Numbered from the stretch's first letter, positions 46,198 through 55,659 are shown. The stretch is DNA of 63,970 nucleotides from JAHFOW01 sp046350595 (GCA_046350595.1 JAXMAC010000006.1:1-63970), one strand, 5' to 3'. Program-made: numbers and translations. The notes: a model not told the origin generated them from the sequence alone.

Positions 46198-47085
46198 GGT
46201 TATTTTAATTAACAAATTTCCTTATAAAAATCTAGTGTTTAACGGCGTGTATTTCGCCAGTAACTTGATTGCATAGGAATTTTCACTTTATTTATGCAGC
46301 TTTTCAGTCGGTAGAAACAAGGCGCTGCCTTGTCTCTCTATAGTATTACTCTGTAAAAACTTCTTTTTTTTGTAAGTTTTTCACAATCACATTTGTTTAT
46401 GATGGAAAGATTGCTTCGCTCCGCTCGCAATGACAAGGTGCCGTGCGCCATTAAAGTGCATAGTAAGTGTCATTGCGAGGGTCTTTTCCGAAGCAATCTC
46501 CCCTTTTCATAAAGAAGAATTGGTTGTGGGTTAGCTGCGCTAGGAATACTTTAACGGACTCAATATTTCACCTGGGATAAATAAATAATTTGGTAAATAA
46601 TGTGAGAGTATGGAGGAGCTTTAAGCTTTAGCGCAAACGATGGGATTGCCCAAAGTGCGGTAATTATCAAGGTTGAAGAGTCCAAGGTTAATCCGATTAT
46701 CCAATCCAGTAAATAAGTTTCTTTTTATCTTTTTTTATCTTTGCGAGAAGCTCGTTCTTGTCACGTCCTGTCCTGTCTTTTCATATATCTGGTAAAACCT
46801 TAAAACACTATAGGCTAATCTATCTTTGAGAATGTCTTCAAGATGCGTACGAGTCTCGCATTTCATGTTCTAATTCTTCAATTTCAGGCAAGTTAGCATT
46901 ATAAGTATCGTAATGATTTTTGTCAAGTTTATCCTGAAAACAGAAATACTTCTTTTCCCGCAAAAATAAATTTTTCTTTATTTTTCTTTTCAAATAATGT
47001 TTTATTAATTCCTGTTTGAATCGAGTTAAAACTCACAGCCCTAAAGTTTAAACTATTTTCTGTAATTCTTTAAGGAAGGCTAATG
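46198..47085. other. Long intergenic region with repeat elements
   Basis: No clear gene. 46306-46340 holds an ACAAGGCGCTGCCTTGT palindrome, and 46339-46526 is the right copy of the large inverted repeat. Around 46740-46960 the minus strand has two short open stretches in different frames (one reads NANLPEIEELEHEM), which may be a decayed gene but cannot be named. AAGGAAGG just before 47086 is the hypC ribosome-binding site. Confidence 0.5.
46339..46526 (-). repeat. Dispersed palindromic repeat element, right copy
   Basis: Reverse-complement match to 39667-39920 over most of its length. The outer ends and both ATTGCTTCGG/GCGAGGG and GCGGAGCGAAGC halves are kept. The two copies bracket a 6.4-kb segment carrying the NnrS-like gene and the lipid-type operon. 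Confidence 0.85.
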
Positions 47086-47349
47086 ATGTGTCTGGGGATA
47101 CCGGGAAAAATAATAGAGATTACCAATGGGACGGCACGGGTAGACGTAACGGGTACTACAAAGGAGGTAAACCTCATGCTCATGGACAACGTCAGGGTTG
47201 GTGATTACGTTATCATCCACGCCGGGTTTGCTATACAAAAGGTGAATGAAAATGAGGCGCATAAAACGCTACGACTTATAAGCAATCTGATTGGAGACTT
47301 TTCAAAAGACAATGACAAGAGATCGCTTCGGACAAAACCATCGCAATGA
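47086..47349 (+). CDS. hypC: Hydrogenase maturation chaperone HypC
   Basis: 87 residues from ATG 47086, so that the protein starts MCLGIPGK, with the essential Cys2. VDVTGTTKEVNLMLMDNVRVGDYVIIHAGFAIQKVNENEA is typical HypC. The natural end should be near residue 70-75. Here the last 14 or so residues (DNDKRSLRTKPSQ) are encoded by a palindromic repeat (47318-47345, with CAATGACAAGAGATCGCTTC). HypC carries the Fe(CN)2CO unit with HypD. Confidence 0.9.
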   Translation: MCLGIPGKIIEITNGTARVDVTGTTKEVNLMLMDNVRVGDYVIIHAGFAIQKVNENEAHKTLRLISNLIGDFSKDNDKRSLRTKPSQ

Positions 47350-47459
47350 CATTGTTACGCATATTTTCTTGGATGACATTTTTTTGGGAAATCAGAATGA
47401 CGAAAGGTCAGAAATACAAAACTCATTAACTCCAAACGGTAAACTCGAAACTCATACAA

Positions 47460-48521
47460 ATGAACTACATCGACGAATTCAGACAAAAAGAAACTGCACA
47501 GGGTATCTTAAAAAAAATCCATGAGATATCCAGAAGAAATGTCAATATCATGGAGATCTGCGGGACTCATACCCACACGATATCGAAATACGGCATAAGA
47601 AACTCCCTTCCATCCACTATCCGCCTTATTTCAGGACCAGGGTGCCCCGTGTGTGTTACCTCCGCCGCGGATATTGATACAATCATAGAATTCAGCAAAA
47701 ATGAAAAGGATGTCATTATTGCCACATTCGGGGACATGATGCGGGTACCGGGAACTGCCTTATCCCTTCAGGAGCTAAAGTCCATGGGAAGGGATATTCG
47801 GGTGGTTTACTCCCCTCTCGGTTCCATCGACATAGCAAAGGCAAACCCTGGAAGGGAGGTACTGCTCTACGCAGTTGGTTTTGAGACCACCGCGCCAACA
47901 GTTGCCGCCACCGTCCTCACGGCAAAAGAAGAGCAGTTGAAAAATCTTTCGGTCCTTGCAGTTCATAAGTTGACCCCGCCGGCGATGAATGCCCTGCTCG
48001 GTAGCGGTGAGTTAAGACTTCACGGTTTTATCTGCCCTGGACACGTGACCGCTATTATAGGGGCGAAGGCATACAAGTTTATTTCAGATGATTACCATGC
48101 ACCCTGTGTGGTTGCAGGTTTTGAGCCTCTTGATACTATTCATGGACTCTATATGCTCATCAATCAACTTGAAAACGGGAGAACCGATATAGAAATCCAA
48201 TATAAAAGGGTTGTTACGTGGGAAGGTAATACAAAAGCGCAAAAAATAATTGATCAGGTGTTCGAGATATGCGATAGTGACTGGCGGGGAATTGGAAGGA
48301 TACCCATGAGTGGACTCTCGCTAAGAAAAGAATACGCTGAATATGATGCAAAAAAACGATTTTGTATCACAAACATTTCTGAAACTTTAAACTCAAAACT
48401 CAAAACTCAAAACTCAAAACTTAATCTGGGTTGTTCTTGCGGCGAGGTATTGAAGGGTCTTATAACCCCAGACCAGTGTCCTCTGTTTGGTAAATTATGC
48501 ACACCAGAGACACCGATATGA
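47460..48521 (+). CDS. hypD: Hydrogenase maturation protein HypD, truncated by an in-frame TGA
   Basis: 353 residues. MEICGTHTHTISKYGIR, SGPGCPVCVTSAADID, GFETTAPTVA, ICPGHVTAIIG and WRGIGRIPMSGL are HypD blocks, and the Fe-S cysteines are present (GCSCGEVLKG, CPLFGKLC). The frame stops at TGA 48519-48521 after CTPETPI. The same frame then reads PCMVSFEGTCAAYYKYENF to a TAA at 48588-48590, the normal C-terminus of this family. A Gly codon (GGA) has thus become TGA. A heptamer CTCAAAA repeated four times (48392-48419) adds a foreign-looking stretch before the cysteines. Confidence 0.88.
   Translation: MNYIDEFRQKETAQGILKKIHEISRRNVNIMEICGTHTHTISKYGIRNSLPSTIRLISGPGCPVCVTSAADIDTIIEFSKNEKDVIIATFGDMMRVPGTALSLQELKSMGRDIRVVYSPLGSIDIAKANPGREVLLYAVGFETTAPTVAATVLTAKEEQLKNLSVLAVHKLTPPAMNALLGSGELRLHGFICPGHVTAIIGAKAYKFISDDYHAPCVVAGFEPLDTIHGLYMLINQLENGRTDIEIQYKRVVTWEGNTKAQKIIDQVFEICDSDWRGIGRIPMSGLSLRKEYAEYDAKKRFCITNISETLNSKLKTQNSKLNLGCSCGEVLKGLITPDQCPLFGKLCTPETPI
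48392..48419 (+). repeat. Tandem heptamer (CTCAAAA x4) inside hypD
   Basis: Four perfect copies of a 7-bp unit lie within the coding frame and encode the LNSKLKTQNSKLN segment that is not expected in HypD. Seven is not a multiple of three, so gain or loss of one unit would shift the frame before the C-terminal Fe-S cysteines. Confidence 0.85.
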
Positions 48522-48641
48522 CCGTGTATGGTTTCATTTGAAGGGACATGCGCGGCTTATTATAAATATGAAAACTTCAAACAAGGGTAAATTCGAAATA
48601 CGAATACCGAATCAGAAACACATTACAAGGTTTGAAAATTT

Positions 48642-49645
48642 ATGAAACAAGACAGAATCCTTTTATCCCATGGCAGCGGCGGCAAGTTAAGTCATCAACT
48701 CATCCATGATATTTTTCTGAAGGCGTTTGACAATGAATACCTGTCCCCGCTTAATGATCAGGCTATTTTCAATCTTAATGCTTCACGGATTGCATTTACT
48801 ACTGATTCTTACGTGGTAAGTCCCATCTTTTTTCTGGAGGAGATATTGAAAACTATCCGTCTGTGGGACGATAAACGACCTTGTCGTGGGCGGCGCCGAA
48901 CCCTTTATCTCAGCGCATCTTTTATTATCGAAGAAGGTATTTTGCTTGAAGATCTCAGGGTGGTGGTAAACTCCATGGCCACTACAGCCAACCATGCAGG
49001 AATTAAAATAATTACGGGTGACACCAAGGTTGTTGAGCATGGCAAAGGTGATAAGATATTTATCAATACCAGTGGAATTGGCGTAGTAAAAGACGGCGTA
49101 AACCTTTCACCAACCCTGATAAGACCAGGCGATGCAATACTTGTATCGGGTTCTCTGGGTGATCATGGGATGGCTGTTATGGCTCAGAGGAAGCGTATTC
49201 AGATGGACATTCCGTTAAGAGTGATTGCGCTCCGCTCCACGAACTCGTCAAAGACATGCTTTCCGCATCTCCCGGTGTGCGAGCTATGAGGGATCCCACG
49301 AGGGGTGGAGTGGCTACGACGTTAAATGAATTGGCCATATCTTCTACATGCGGGATGATCATAGAGAGATTGATATTCCTGTCGCCATGCTGTACGAGGG
49401 GCGTGTGAGATACTGGGTTTCGATCCACTCTACCTTTGCCAATGAAGGAAAAACTGATAGCAATTGTAGCCCAGGATGCTGCCGTTACCATTTTGAAAGC
49501 TATGAAAAATAACCCGTTGGGTAAAGATGCGGCAATTATTGGCAGCGTTGTTCATGAACCAAAGGGCAAAGTCCTCATTGAGACGATTGGAAACAAAAGG
49601 ATGCTGGATATGCTCACGGGCGAACAGCTTCCCAGGATATGTTAG
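48642..49645 (+). pseudogene. hypE: hypE, broken by several single-base indels
   Basis: The first 60 codons (ILLSHGSGGKLSHQLIHDIF) are normal HypE. From about 48830 the frame is lost and restored by single missing bases in CC, GG and CCCC runs. The expected GGDI, VCGTIND and VVGGAEP can be read across shifting frames until LYLSASFIIEEG returns. A further loss near 49217 leaves SDCAP, MLSASPGVRAMRDPTRGGVATTLNE in another frame, and RGACEILGFDPLYL precedes a final shift before NEGKLIAIVAQDA. HypE dehydrates the thiocarbamate to make cyanide ligands. As read, no full-length protein is made. Confidence 0.85.
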
Positions 49646-49910
49646 TATCTTACAAATAATATTTTGACATTTTCAGTAAAAATATTTTAAGTGGCAAGGC
49701 GCGCCTTGCCACTACAGTCTTTTCCGACTCGTTCGGGTTAGGGTAATATTACGAATTACAATAGAGCATACTTACATGACAAAAGTCTGTCATCTTTGTC
49801 ATTGCGAACGGAGCGAAGCAATCTCGATTATGATAAAACTGAGATTGTTTCACTATCATCCGCAATGATAATAAAACCGGATAAAGGAGACACGTGGTGT
49901 TATGAACCCA
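49646..49910. repeat. Short palindromic repeats after hypE
   Basis: 49691-49712 contains the palindrome GGCAAGGCGCGCCTTGCC, the same unit found twice at 56229-56326. 49798-49865 holds a degenerate copy of the ATTGCGA/GGAGCGAAGCAATC element. No gene is visible. Confidence 0.65.
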
Positions 49911-51922
49911 TCATTTAACCACCTTAACATCCAGTTTTGTCTGCTGAGCGCCTGCCTTGAATCGTACCTTTGCCTTTCCCGCCTTTTGTTTCGCCTTTAT
50001 CGTAAACTTTGCCTTGCCATTGGCATCTGTATCCGCGTTGTTGGGTGAGTCTAATGTTACAAATTGCTTGCTTATGGCATCAATCTTAGCATAAACTGGC
50101 TGTCCATCTGAAGGACAACCTTCCGGCATGGTAACCGTTAACGTAATATCTCTACTGCTTCCGGTAAACAATTTAAGCTTTTTTGGAGACTTCTTTATTG
50201 CAATCGGGTCACACTTACCTTTTTCAATAATTGCCGTCTTGATATTTTGGCCATATAGGACCAGACGGACCAAGGTCGCCCCACTTCCCGTCAGGTCTCA
50301 TAATCGCATAGTCCTCACAACCTCCAGAATCATTTGGTTCTTCCTGTGTTCCAATTGGTATAGCTCGAAGTCTCACCACTAATCCATTTCCAGTCCCCTT
50401 CTTCGTCCTTGTCCGTATAGCCAATCCAATATCTTGCACTTCCCCCGAAAATATCGGTTAACCAATCCTGTTCATCCCCGTTATTAATCGTCACCAGATA
50501 CGCGCCATATTTGTCAATTGCTTCTTGCTCGCACGTCTGCCAATCCCCACCTTCGTGGAGTTTATAGAAATGCCCGTTTGCCGGATTAACAAACCACCGG
50601 GTCCATGACAAGGTATATTCCTGATCCTCGTCCGAATCGCCATTGCCAACCACCTTCAGGTAGTAATCGTCCGGAAGTAACTCCGTGGATGATAAACTCC
50701 TTTCACCCGCAGTTTTTATTGATTTTGCGATCTCATTGTGAGATGAATCGTACAGATAGAGGTCATAATTTTTTCCCTTCAGGCACATCCAATTGCGCAG
50801 AAATTGCATCCGCATCATTGATCGTTATCAGAAATAGTCTTTGTCTGCAAGGTCACAAATCTTTCCCTGATAGTCTGTGTCAACATCCAAAGGTCCCTTC
50901 GCTACATTAAAATCGTCGTTTGGTTCAAAGTCATCAGTACATGTCCCACCAGATTCATTAACGGCAAATCCATTAAAGAGCATACCCTTCTCCCCATTAG
51001 GAATCATTACCTGCACATCCCATTTCCCCGCAGCAGCACCTGCAAGATTAAACTCATGAAATCTTCGTTGGACTGACAACCTGCACGTTTGCTGCGATAA
51101 TATCTGACTGACCTGACTTTACCAGCTCGCCGTTGCCCCGTTTTGGAAATTACTTCCCATGAGGTCTGTCGTAACTATAGTATTCTTGCCGGACGAAGGT
51201 GTAATGGATACTACGGTTGGGGGTTACCAGATTGGGATTTGAATTATTGTTATATTCATCCTTATCCAAAACACCATCTTTATCATAGTCCGAAGTTCCA
51301 TTAACAGTCGTGAGATTTCAAAATTTGTCATTTCCCAATTGTCATCAATGCCATCGTTATCAGTATCAACAAATCCCCCAGTTCCAATTGCCTGAAAAAA
51401 AAAAACCGTTCTGAACATTGTGTCACACACACCGAGAGAGAACAGTTCCGTCGCCGTTCGAACATGGCATGTTTCGCGTTAATAAACTGATTGGTATCGC
51501 TTGGTGCAAACACACACACACACACACACACACACGGCGCTTTGCATCCACCTGAAGGTTCAGTTTCAGCAATACACCGCTTGAGCCACCAAAGGTATTG
51601 GAATCTGAATAGGCAATTATGGTGGCTTCACTGTGACCGTTCACCGTTGCAGTACCATAATCAACGGTAAAATTACCCGATGACAGCCCGGTGCCTTGTG
51701 AAACGCCGCCGGTAACTTGTACTTTGTCGGTATCAAAAACAATCCTGGCGTTAATTCCTGCATACGCCCCTGTGTCGCCAGAAATGCTCAGGTCGAGTGT
51801 CGTTGTCCCCCCTGGCTGAGCGCTTGCAGAACCGAGGAATAACGTGGGTTCAGCTATTGCATGTGATGCAGCACAAGCAAGAAAACCACAATTATCATAA
51901 ACGTACCTAATACCCTTGCCAT
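49911..51922 (-). pseudogene. Secreted cohesin / PPC / C-type lectin / Ig-like protein, frameshifted
   Basis: AAGGAG precedes ATG 51922 and a signal peptide, but the frame breaks within 25 codons (TAG). In other frames the gene continues with recognisable domains. These are a cohesin-like domain (PTLFLGSASAQPGGTTTLDL, NARIVFDTDKVQVTGG), calcium-type DTDNDGIDDNWE and DKDGVLDKDE repeats, and a pre-peptidase C-terminal domain (DDFEPNDDFNVAKGPLDV). A C-type lectin domain follows (GGDWQTCEQEAIDKYGAYLV, YWIGYTDKDEEGDWKWISGE, DYAIMRPDGKWGD), then a Big-1-like Ig end (KAKFTIKAKQKAGKAKVRF). At least five shifts are needed. It would be a cell-surface or matrix protein. Confidence 0.82.
51511..51535. 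repeat. CA dinucleotide microsatellite inside the lectin-protein pseudogene
   Basis: Twelve and a half CA units interrupt the gene after the cohesin domain. On the coding strand they read as alternating Cys-Val. Frames on either side do not match, so length change here has shifted or would shift the frame. Confidence 0.9.
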
Positions 51923-52411
51923 ATCATTTCTCCTTATTTATTTTTTATTCCATAAAAAATATACTTTTTTGATGTAGAGCGAAGCGGCGCTGCCAAAGGC
52001 GAAACCAGCGCTTCGCCCTACATTGAAAAACAGGTCGTTTCATTACACAAAGACACACCAAATCCCCTTAAAAAAGGGGGAAACAGGGGGTTGTCCTTCA
52101 CCACAAAGACCAATAATAAAGACAACTGAAACCACAGATTGCACAGATTACAGATTAAAAATTCAGTTGACGAAACGAATAACGAACATTGAACAAACCT
52201 AGAAGTTGAGTAATATTAAAAAAGACGATAAAACCACAGATTTCACAAATTACACAGAATGTATAAACACAAAAAAGGAGTTCCCCCCCCACGAAAACAC
52301 AAAATAAACCACAACTTCATTGAACAGTTGACGAACATTCAGTTGAGTAATATTAAAAAAGACGATAAAGAAGTTTTCACAATGTATAAATTTTAAAAAG
52401 AAGTTCTTCTT
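51923..52411. other. Intergenic region with hairpin and simple repeats
   Basis: 51973-52025 has a hairpin of the GCGAAGCGGCGCTG/CAGCGCTTCGC type. CCACAGATT/CACAGATTACAGATT-like text occurs at 52131 and 52233. AGTTGAGTAATATTAAAAAA is present twice (52205 and 52341), followed by GACGATAAA. No gene is visible. Confidence 0.6.
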
Positions 52412-52592
52412 ATGAAATTGCACGCAATCATTGAACAGGCACAGGGTATTATGTTGCCTGCGGTTGTCTTTCTCAAGGAAAACCTATGAAGAAGCCGTTG
52501 CCAACATAAAAGAAGCCATTGAAGGATGGCTTGAAACAATGGAATCGAAACATACCTTCACCCCTGAATGCCTTGTTGAAGTTACCGTATAA
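52412..52592 (+). pseudogene. HicB-family antitoxin remnant
   Basis: MKLHAIIEQAQ opens a HicB-type partial RNase-H-fold domain. The frame then slips, and TYEEAVANIKEAIEGWLETM and the tail ECLVEVTV appear in another frame up to TAA 52590. The central VPALPGC part is shortened. At least two indels are needed. The stop overlaps the ATG of the hicA remnant, the usual arrangement of hicB-hicA pairs of this type. Confidence 0.75.
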
Positions 52593-52812
52593 TGGGAGAA
52601 AAGCTGTTCCTCTGTTCAGGTTCCGAGGCGGTCTGAAAGTTTCAAAAGGCCGAGTTGACCGTATTCCGTCAAAAAGGTTCTCATGTAATGTTAACAAAAC
52701 CTGGCTATCAATGGACATTATCTATACCTCAACATAAAGAACTGGACCCGGTCTGCTGAGAAAATTGATACGTCAGGCAGACCTGACAATAAGTGCATTT
52801 AACGACCTGTAA
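52592..52812 (+). pseudogene. HicA-family toxin remnant
   Basis: MGEKL, FRQKGSHVMLTKPGYQWTLS, IPQHKELDPG and LLRKLIRQADLTISAFNDL are HicA blocks, including the catalytic His in GSHV. They are split over frames by an in-frame TGA after SEAV and another shift near 52753. As read it makes no functional mRNA interferase. Confidence 0.75.
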
Positions 52813-52859
52813 CCTCACACAAAGACACACCCCAATACCCTTTATTAACTATACATGTT

Positions 52860-54457
52860 CCACATTTTTTACTGAACAAACGAAGCAAGAAGTAATAAAC
52901 TGGAGGGCATGAAACAAAACGAGGACAATTATACAGAAGGAAACAGAACAAAAAGGCAGGCTAGTAATACAGAGAAGCATAAACAGGTACCTGACTGCGT
53001 GCGGCGCACAGGCAGGATGGAAACAGAAGCACCAAGGATAGAGTGCAGTTTAGAGGAGCTAGGGGAAATAGAGCTTGTCAGGGTATATAATTCGAGAGAA
53101 GAGAACTACGCGGATTGGAAGACCGTGATAGAGCAGTATCATTATCTGGGACATGGCACATTATACGGGAAACAGATGGGGTATTTAATTAAAAGCGCGA
53201 GATTTGGGTGGATAGGTGCGCTATCGTTCAGTTCACCTGCGTGGCGTTTGAGGGCGCGGGAGGAATGGATAGGCTGGGATGAAGAAAACCGGTTAAAACA
53301 TTTAAACCGGATTGTATGTAATAGTCGATTTTTGATAGTACCGCAGGTGAAAGTTAAGAATTTAGCATCCCATGTATTGTCGATGGGTATGAGGCAAATG
53401 AAAAAGGATTGGGGGGGAGCAAAATGGAGTTGAGCCGGTACTGGTGGAAACATTTGTAGAGAAGGGACGGTTTTTGGGTACCTGTTATCAGGCGGCGAAT
53501 ATTCAGCATGTAGGAACGACGCAGGGACGTGGGAGACAGGACAGAGGCAATGAGTATGGGCAACCGGTCAAAGACATCTATCTTTATCCGTTATGTTCGG
53601 ATGTAAGGGAGCGGTTGTGTGAAGGGCAGGCAGAAGAAGTTAGAGAAGCGAAGTTGCCTTCAGACTGGGCGGAAGAAGAGTTTGGGAATGCTATTCTGGA
53701 AGACCAGAAGTTGACGGGCAGGCTGATAGTGATGTCCCGTGATTTTTATGCGAGACCGCAGGGGAATATTCCCCAGGCATGCCAAAGCAGGGCAAGGACA
53801 AAAGCAGAATTAGCAATTCGTTGTAGTTCAGTGGAACTGAAAACGCCCGCTGGGAAACGAGGAAAAGGAAATATAAAAGTTTGGGCAATACCGGCACAGG
53901 AAGAAAATGCGCCGGAATCAGTTACCCCCTTGAAATGGATGTTGTTAACAACGATTCCCGTGAATACATTTGAAGAATCTGTGGAGAAACTGGAATGGTA
54001 TACCAAACGATGGGGTATAGAGATATACCATAAGACATTAAAGAGTGGCTGTCAAATAGAACAAAGGCAACTGGGAAATGCCAAACGCATAGAAGCGTGT
54101 CTGGCAATAGATATGGTAGTTGCATGGCGGATATATTATTTAACGAAACTTGGCAGGGAAGTTCCGGATGTTCCATGCACGGTATTTTTTGAAGAAGCGG
54201 AATGGAAGGCGTTGGTTGCGTATAAAACCAAAAGTCCGATTCCGCCGTCAAATCCGCCGAGTTTAAGGGAGGCGGTTCGAATGGTGGCGAGTTTAGGTGG
54301 TTTTTTGGGTCGCAAAGGGGATGGTGAACCTGGAACAAAAACGCTCTGGCTTGGAATACAAAGACTTGATGATATGACCGCTATGTGGAAAGTTTTTGTT
54401 ACAGAATTTACCCCCCATTCATTGTCTCCACCTTGATTTGTCCAGTAAAAAATGTGG
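52860..54457 (+). mobile_element. IS4-like insertion sequence
   Basis: The terminal inverted repeats are CCACATTTTTTACTGAACAA (52860-52879) and, at 54457-54438, CCACATTTTTTACTGGACAA, which differ at one base. They enclose one transposase gene split by a frameshift. The element is 1.6 kb. I could not see a clear target-site duplication in the flanks. It inserted directly after the hicA remnant. Confidence 0.85.
52909..54436 (+). pseudogene. IS4-family transposase with DruA-like (DUF4338) N-terminus, one frameshift
   Basis: The first part (52909-53433) carries the DUF4338 text YHYLGHGTLYGKQMGYLI, FGWIGALSFSSPAWRLRARE and LNRIVCNSRFLIVP. It ends early after a G7 run (53411-53417). Removing one G lets the frame pass into EPVLVETFVEKGRFLGTCYQAANIQHVGTTQGRGR and the IS4/Tn5-type part. 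There LIVMSRDFYARP, VWAIPAQEEN and WYTKRWGIEIYHKTLKSGCQ (YREK-like block with the catalytic Glu) precede the end at 54436. Programmed slippage on the G run is possible, but a plain indel is more likely. Confidence 0.85.
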
Positions 54458-55013
54458 GTAAAGATAAGCTTAGAAAAGGGGGACTTAGGGGGTTGTTTCC
54501 CTTTGTTCGGGGGATTCGGTTGCAGTTTGCTGTGCCAGAAAATTTATAATAACTTCTTAAAAGAATATCTCATATAAACGCAAGCATAGCAACGTCACTT
54601 TAAATGAGGGAAAGATTGCTTCGCTGTCGCTCGCAATGACAAACAACACATTTTTTTATCGCCTCAGTGTTGCTTTCTAAAAATCGGGTAATATGCTACC
54701 ACAAATAATACAATAGTCAAATATTATTTTAAAATTAAAGTGAACTACAGATTTCTCAGATTCAAAAACTTTACCACGAAGATATGATGATAAACCATTT
54801 TGACAGGATTACAGGATAGACAGGATAAATAACGAAATTCATAATCAAACAAAGGATATTGTCTTTGTCCTGTCTGATCGATATTTTTACAATATTTCCT
54901 GAAATTCCTGTTTTCCTTCGTTACATACATTTTCAGGTACATATGCCCAGAAAATGGGGAAAGATAAAGTATTATCACTTGACGATACTATCATTCTGTG
55001 ATATTTTACAAAA
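54458..55013. other. Intergenic region between the IS and higBA
   Basis: 54606-54640 has a further GATTGCTTCGC/GCTCGCAATGACA repeat. CTACAGATTTCTCAGATTC at 54746 is a degenerate simple repeat. The higB promoter lies at its right end. No gene is convincing. Confidence 0.6.
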
Positions 55014-55024
55014 ATGATAGTATC
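54979..55024 (+). promoter_or_regulatory. higBA promoter with a 12-bp inverted-repeat operator
   Basis: TTGACG (54979-54984), 17 nt, TATTTT (55002-55007). A perfect inverted repeat GATACTATCATT (54984-54995) and AATGATAGTATC (55013-55024) flanks the -10, and the right arm contains the higB start codon. Transcription would start near the ATG, so the mRNA may be almost leaderless. The repeat is a good candidate for HigA autorepression. Confidence 0.7.
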
Positions 55025-55298
55025 TTTCGCCGACCCAGAAACTGAAAAGATTTTTCAGGGAACCATCTCACGAAAATTACCATTCGATATCCAAAAAACA
55101 GCGCGGCGTAAACTATTGTACCTTGATGAAGCCGACAGTTTAGGCGATTTATCAGCGCCACCTGGAAATAGGCTCGAAGCGCTCCATGGAGACCGTAAGG
55201 GACAACATAGCATTCGAATAAACGGTCGGTGGAGAATATGTTTTACGTGGGAGAGTGGCAAGGCGAATGATGTAAAAATTGTAGATTACCATACATGA
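55014..55298 (+). CDS. higB: HigB/RelE-type toxin
   Basis: 94 residues. FADPETEKIFQGTISRKLP, RLEALHGDRKGQHSIRINGRWRICFTW and VKIVDYHT are standard HigB blocks of the plasmid-maintenance killer family. Ribosome-dependent mRNA cleavage is the known family activity. The antitoxin gene follows after 10 nt. Unlike the neighbouring hicBA, both genes are intact. Confidence 0.92.
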   Translation: MIVSFADPETEKIFQGTISRKLPFDIQKTARRKLLYLDEADSLGDLSAPPGNRLEALHGDRKGQHSIRINGRWRICFTWESGKANDVKIVDYHT

Positions 55299-55308
55299 AA
55301 GGATACCT

Positions 55309-55614
55309 ATGAAACGACTACCACCCGTTCACCCTGGTGAAGTACTATTGGAAGACTTTATGAAACCTTTGGGATTAAGCGCATATCGTGTAGCAAAAGA
55401 TATAGGCGTGCCGGCATTACGCATTAGCCAGATAGTACGCGGGAAGCGGTCAATTACCGCCGATACAGCAATGAGGTTGGCGCGTTACTTTGGCACAAGC
55501 GCTGCCGTATGGTTACGCTTACAAGCCCGATACGATCTGGAAGTAGCAGAAGCCAAAATGACAAAACGTATAAATCGTGAAGTCAAAGTCCTACAGTCGA
55601 TAAAGCTACCATAA
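55309..55614 (+). CDS. higA: HigA antitoxin, HTH DNA-binding
   Basis: 101 residues. PPVHPGEVLLEDFMKPLGLSAYRVAKDIGVP and RISQIVRGKRSITADTAMRLARYFGTSAAVWLRLQARYDLE are the XRE-type HTH with the HigA tail. It should neutralise HigB and repress the shared promoter, whose inverted repeat lies at 54984-55024. Confidence 0.93.
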   Translation: MKRLPPVHPGEVLLEDFMKPLGLSAYRVAKDIGVPALRISQIVRGKRSITADTAMRLARYFGTSAAVWLRLQARYDLEVAEAKMTKRINREVKVLQSIKLP

Positions 55615-55659
55615 GGCTGGAAATCATCTTTTTTGAGTTGAACTTATATGAATTTAAAA

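Noticed and set aside
48519..48521. Selenocysteine at the hypD TGA
   Set aside because: The position is Gly in the family and no selenocysteine insertion hairpin is evident; a single-base change or error is simpler.
39618..49910. CRISPR array from the repeated GCAATC/GCGAAGC units
   Set aside because: The units are scattered, degenerate, in both orientations and without regular spacers; they behave like REP/MITE elements.
53411..53417. Programmed frameshifting in the transposase
   Set aside because: A G7 run is a possible slip site, but neighbouring genes carry many similar homopolymer indels, so an indel or error is at least as likely.
54745..54978. 77-codon minus-strand open frame near the IS
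   Set aside because: No domain and no ribosome-binding site, and it runs through simple CAGATT-type repeat text.
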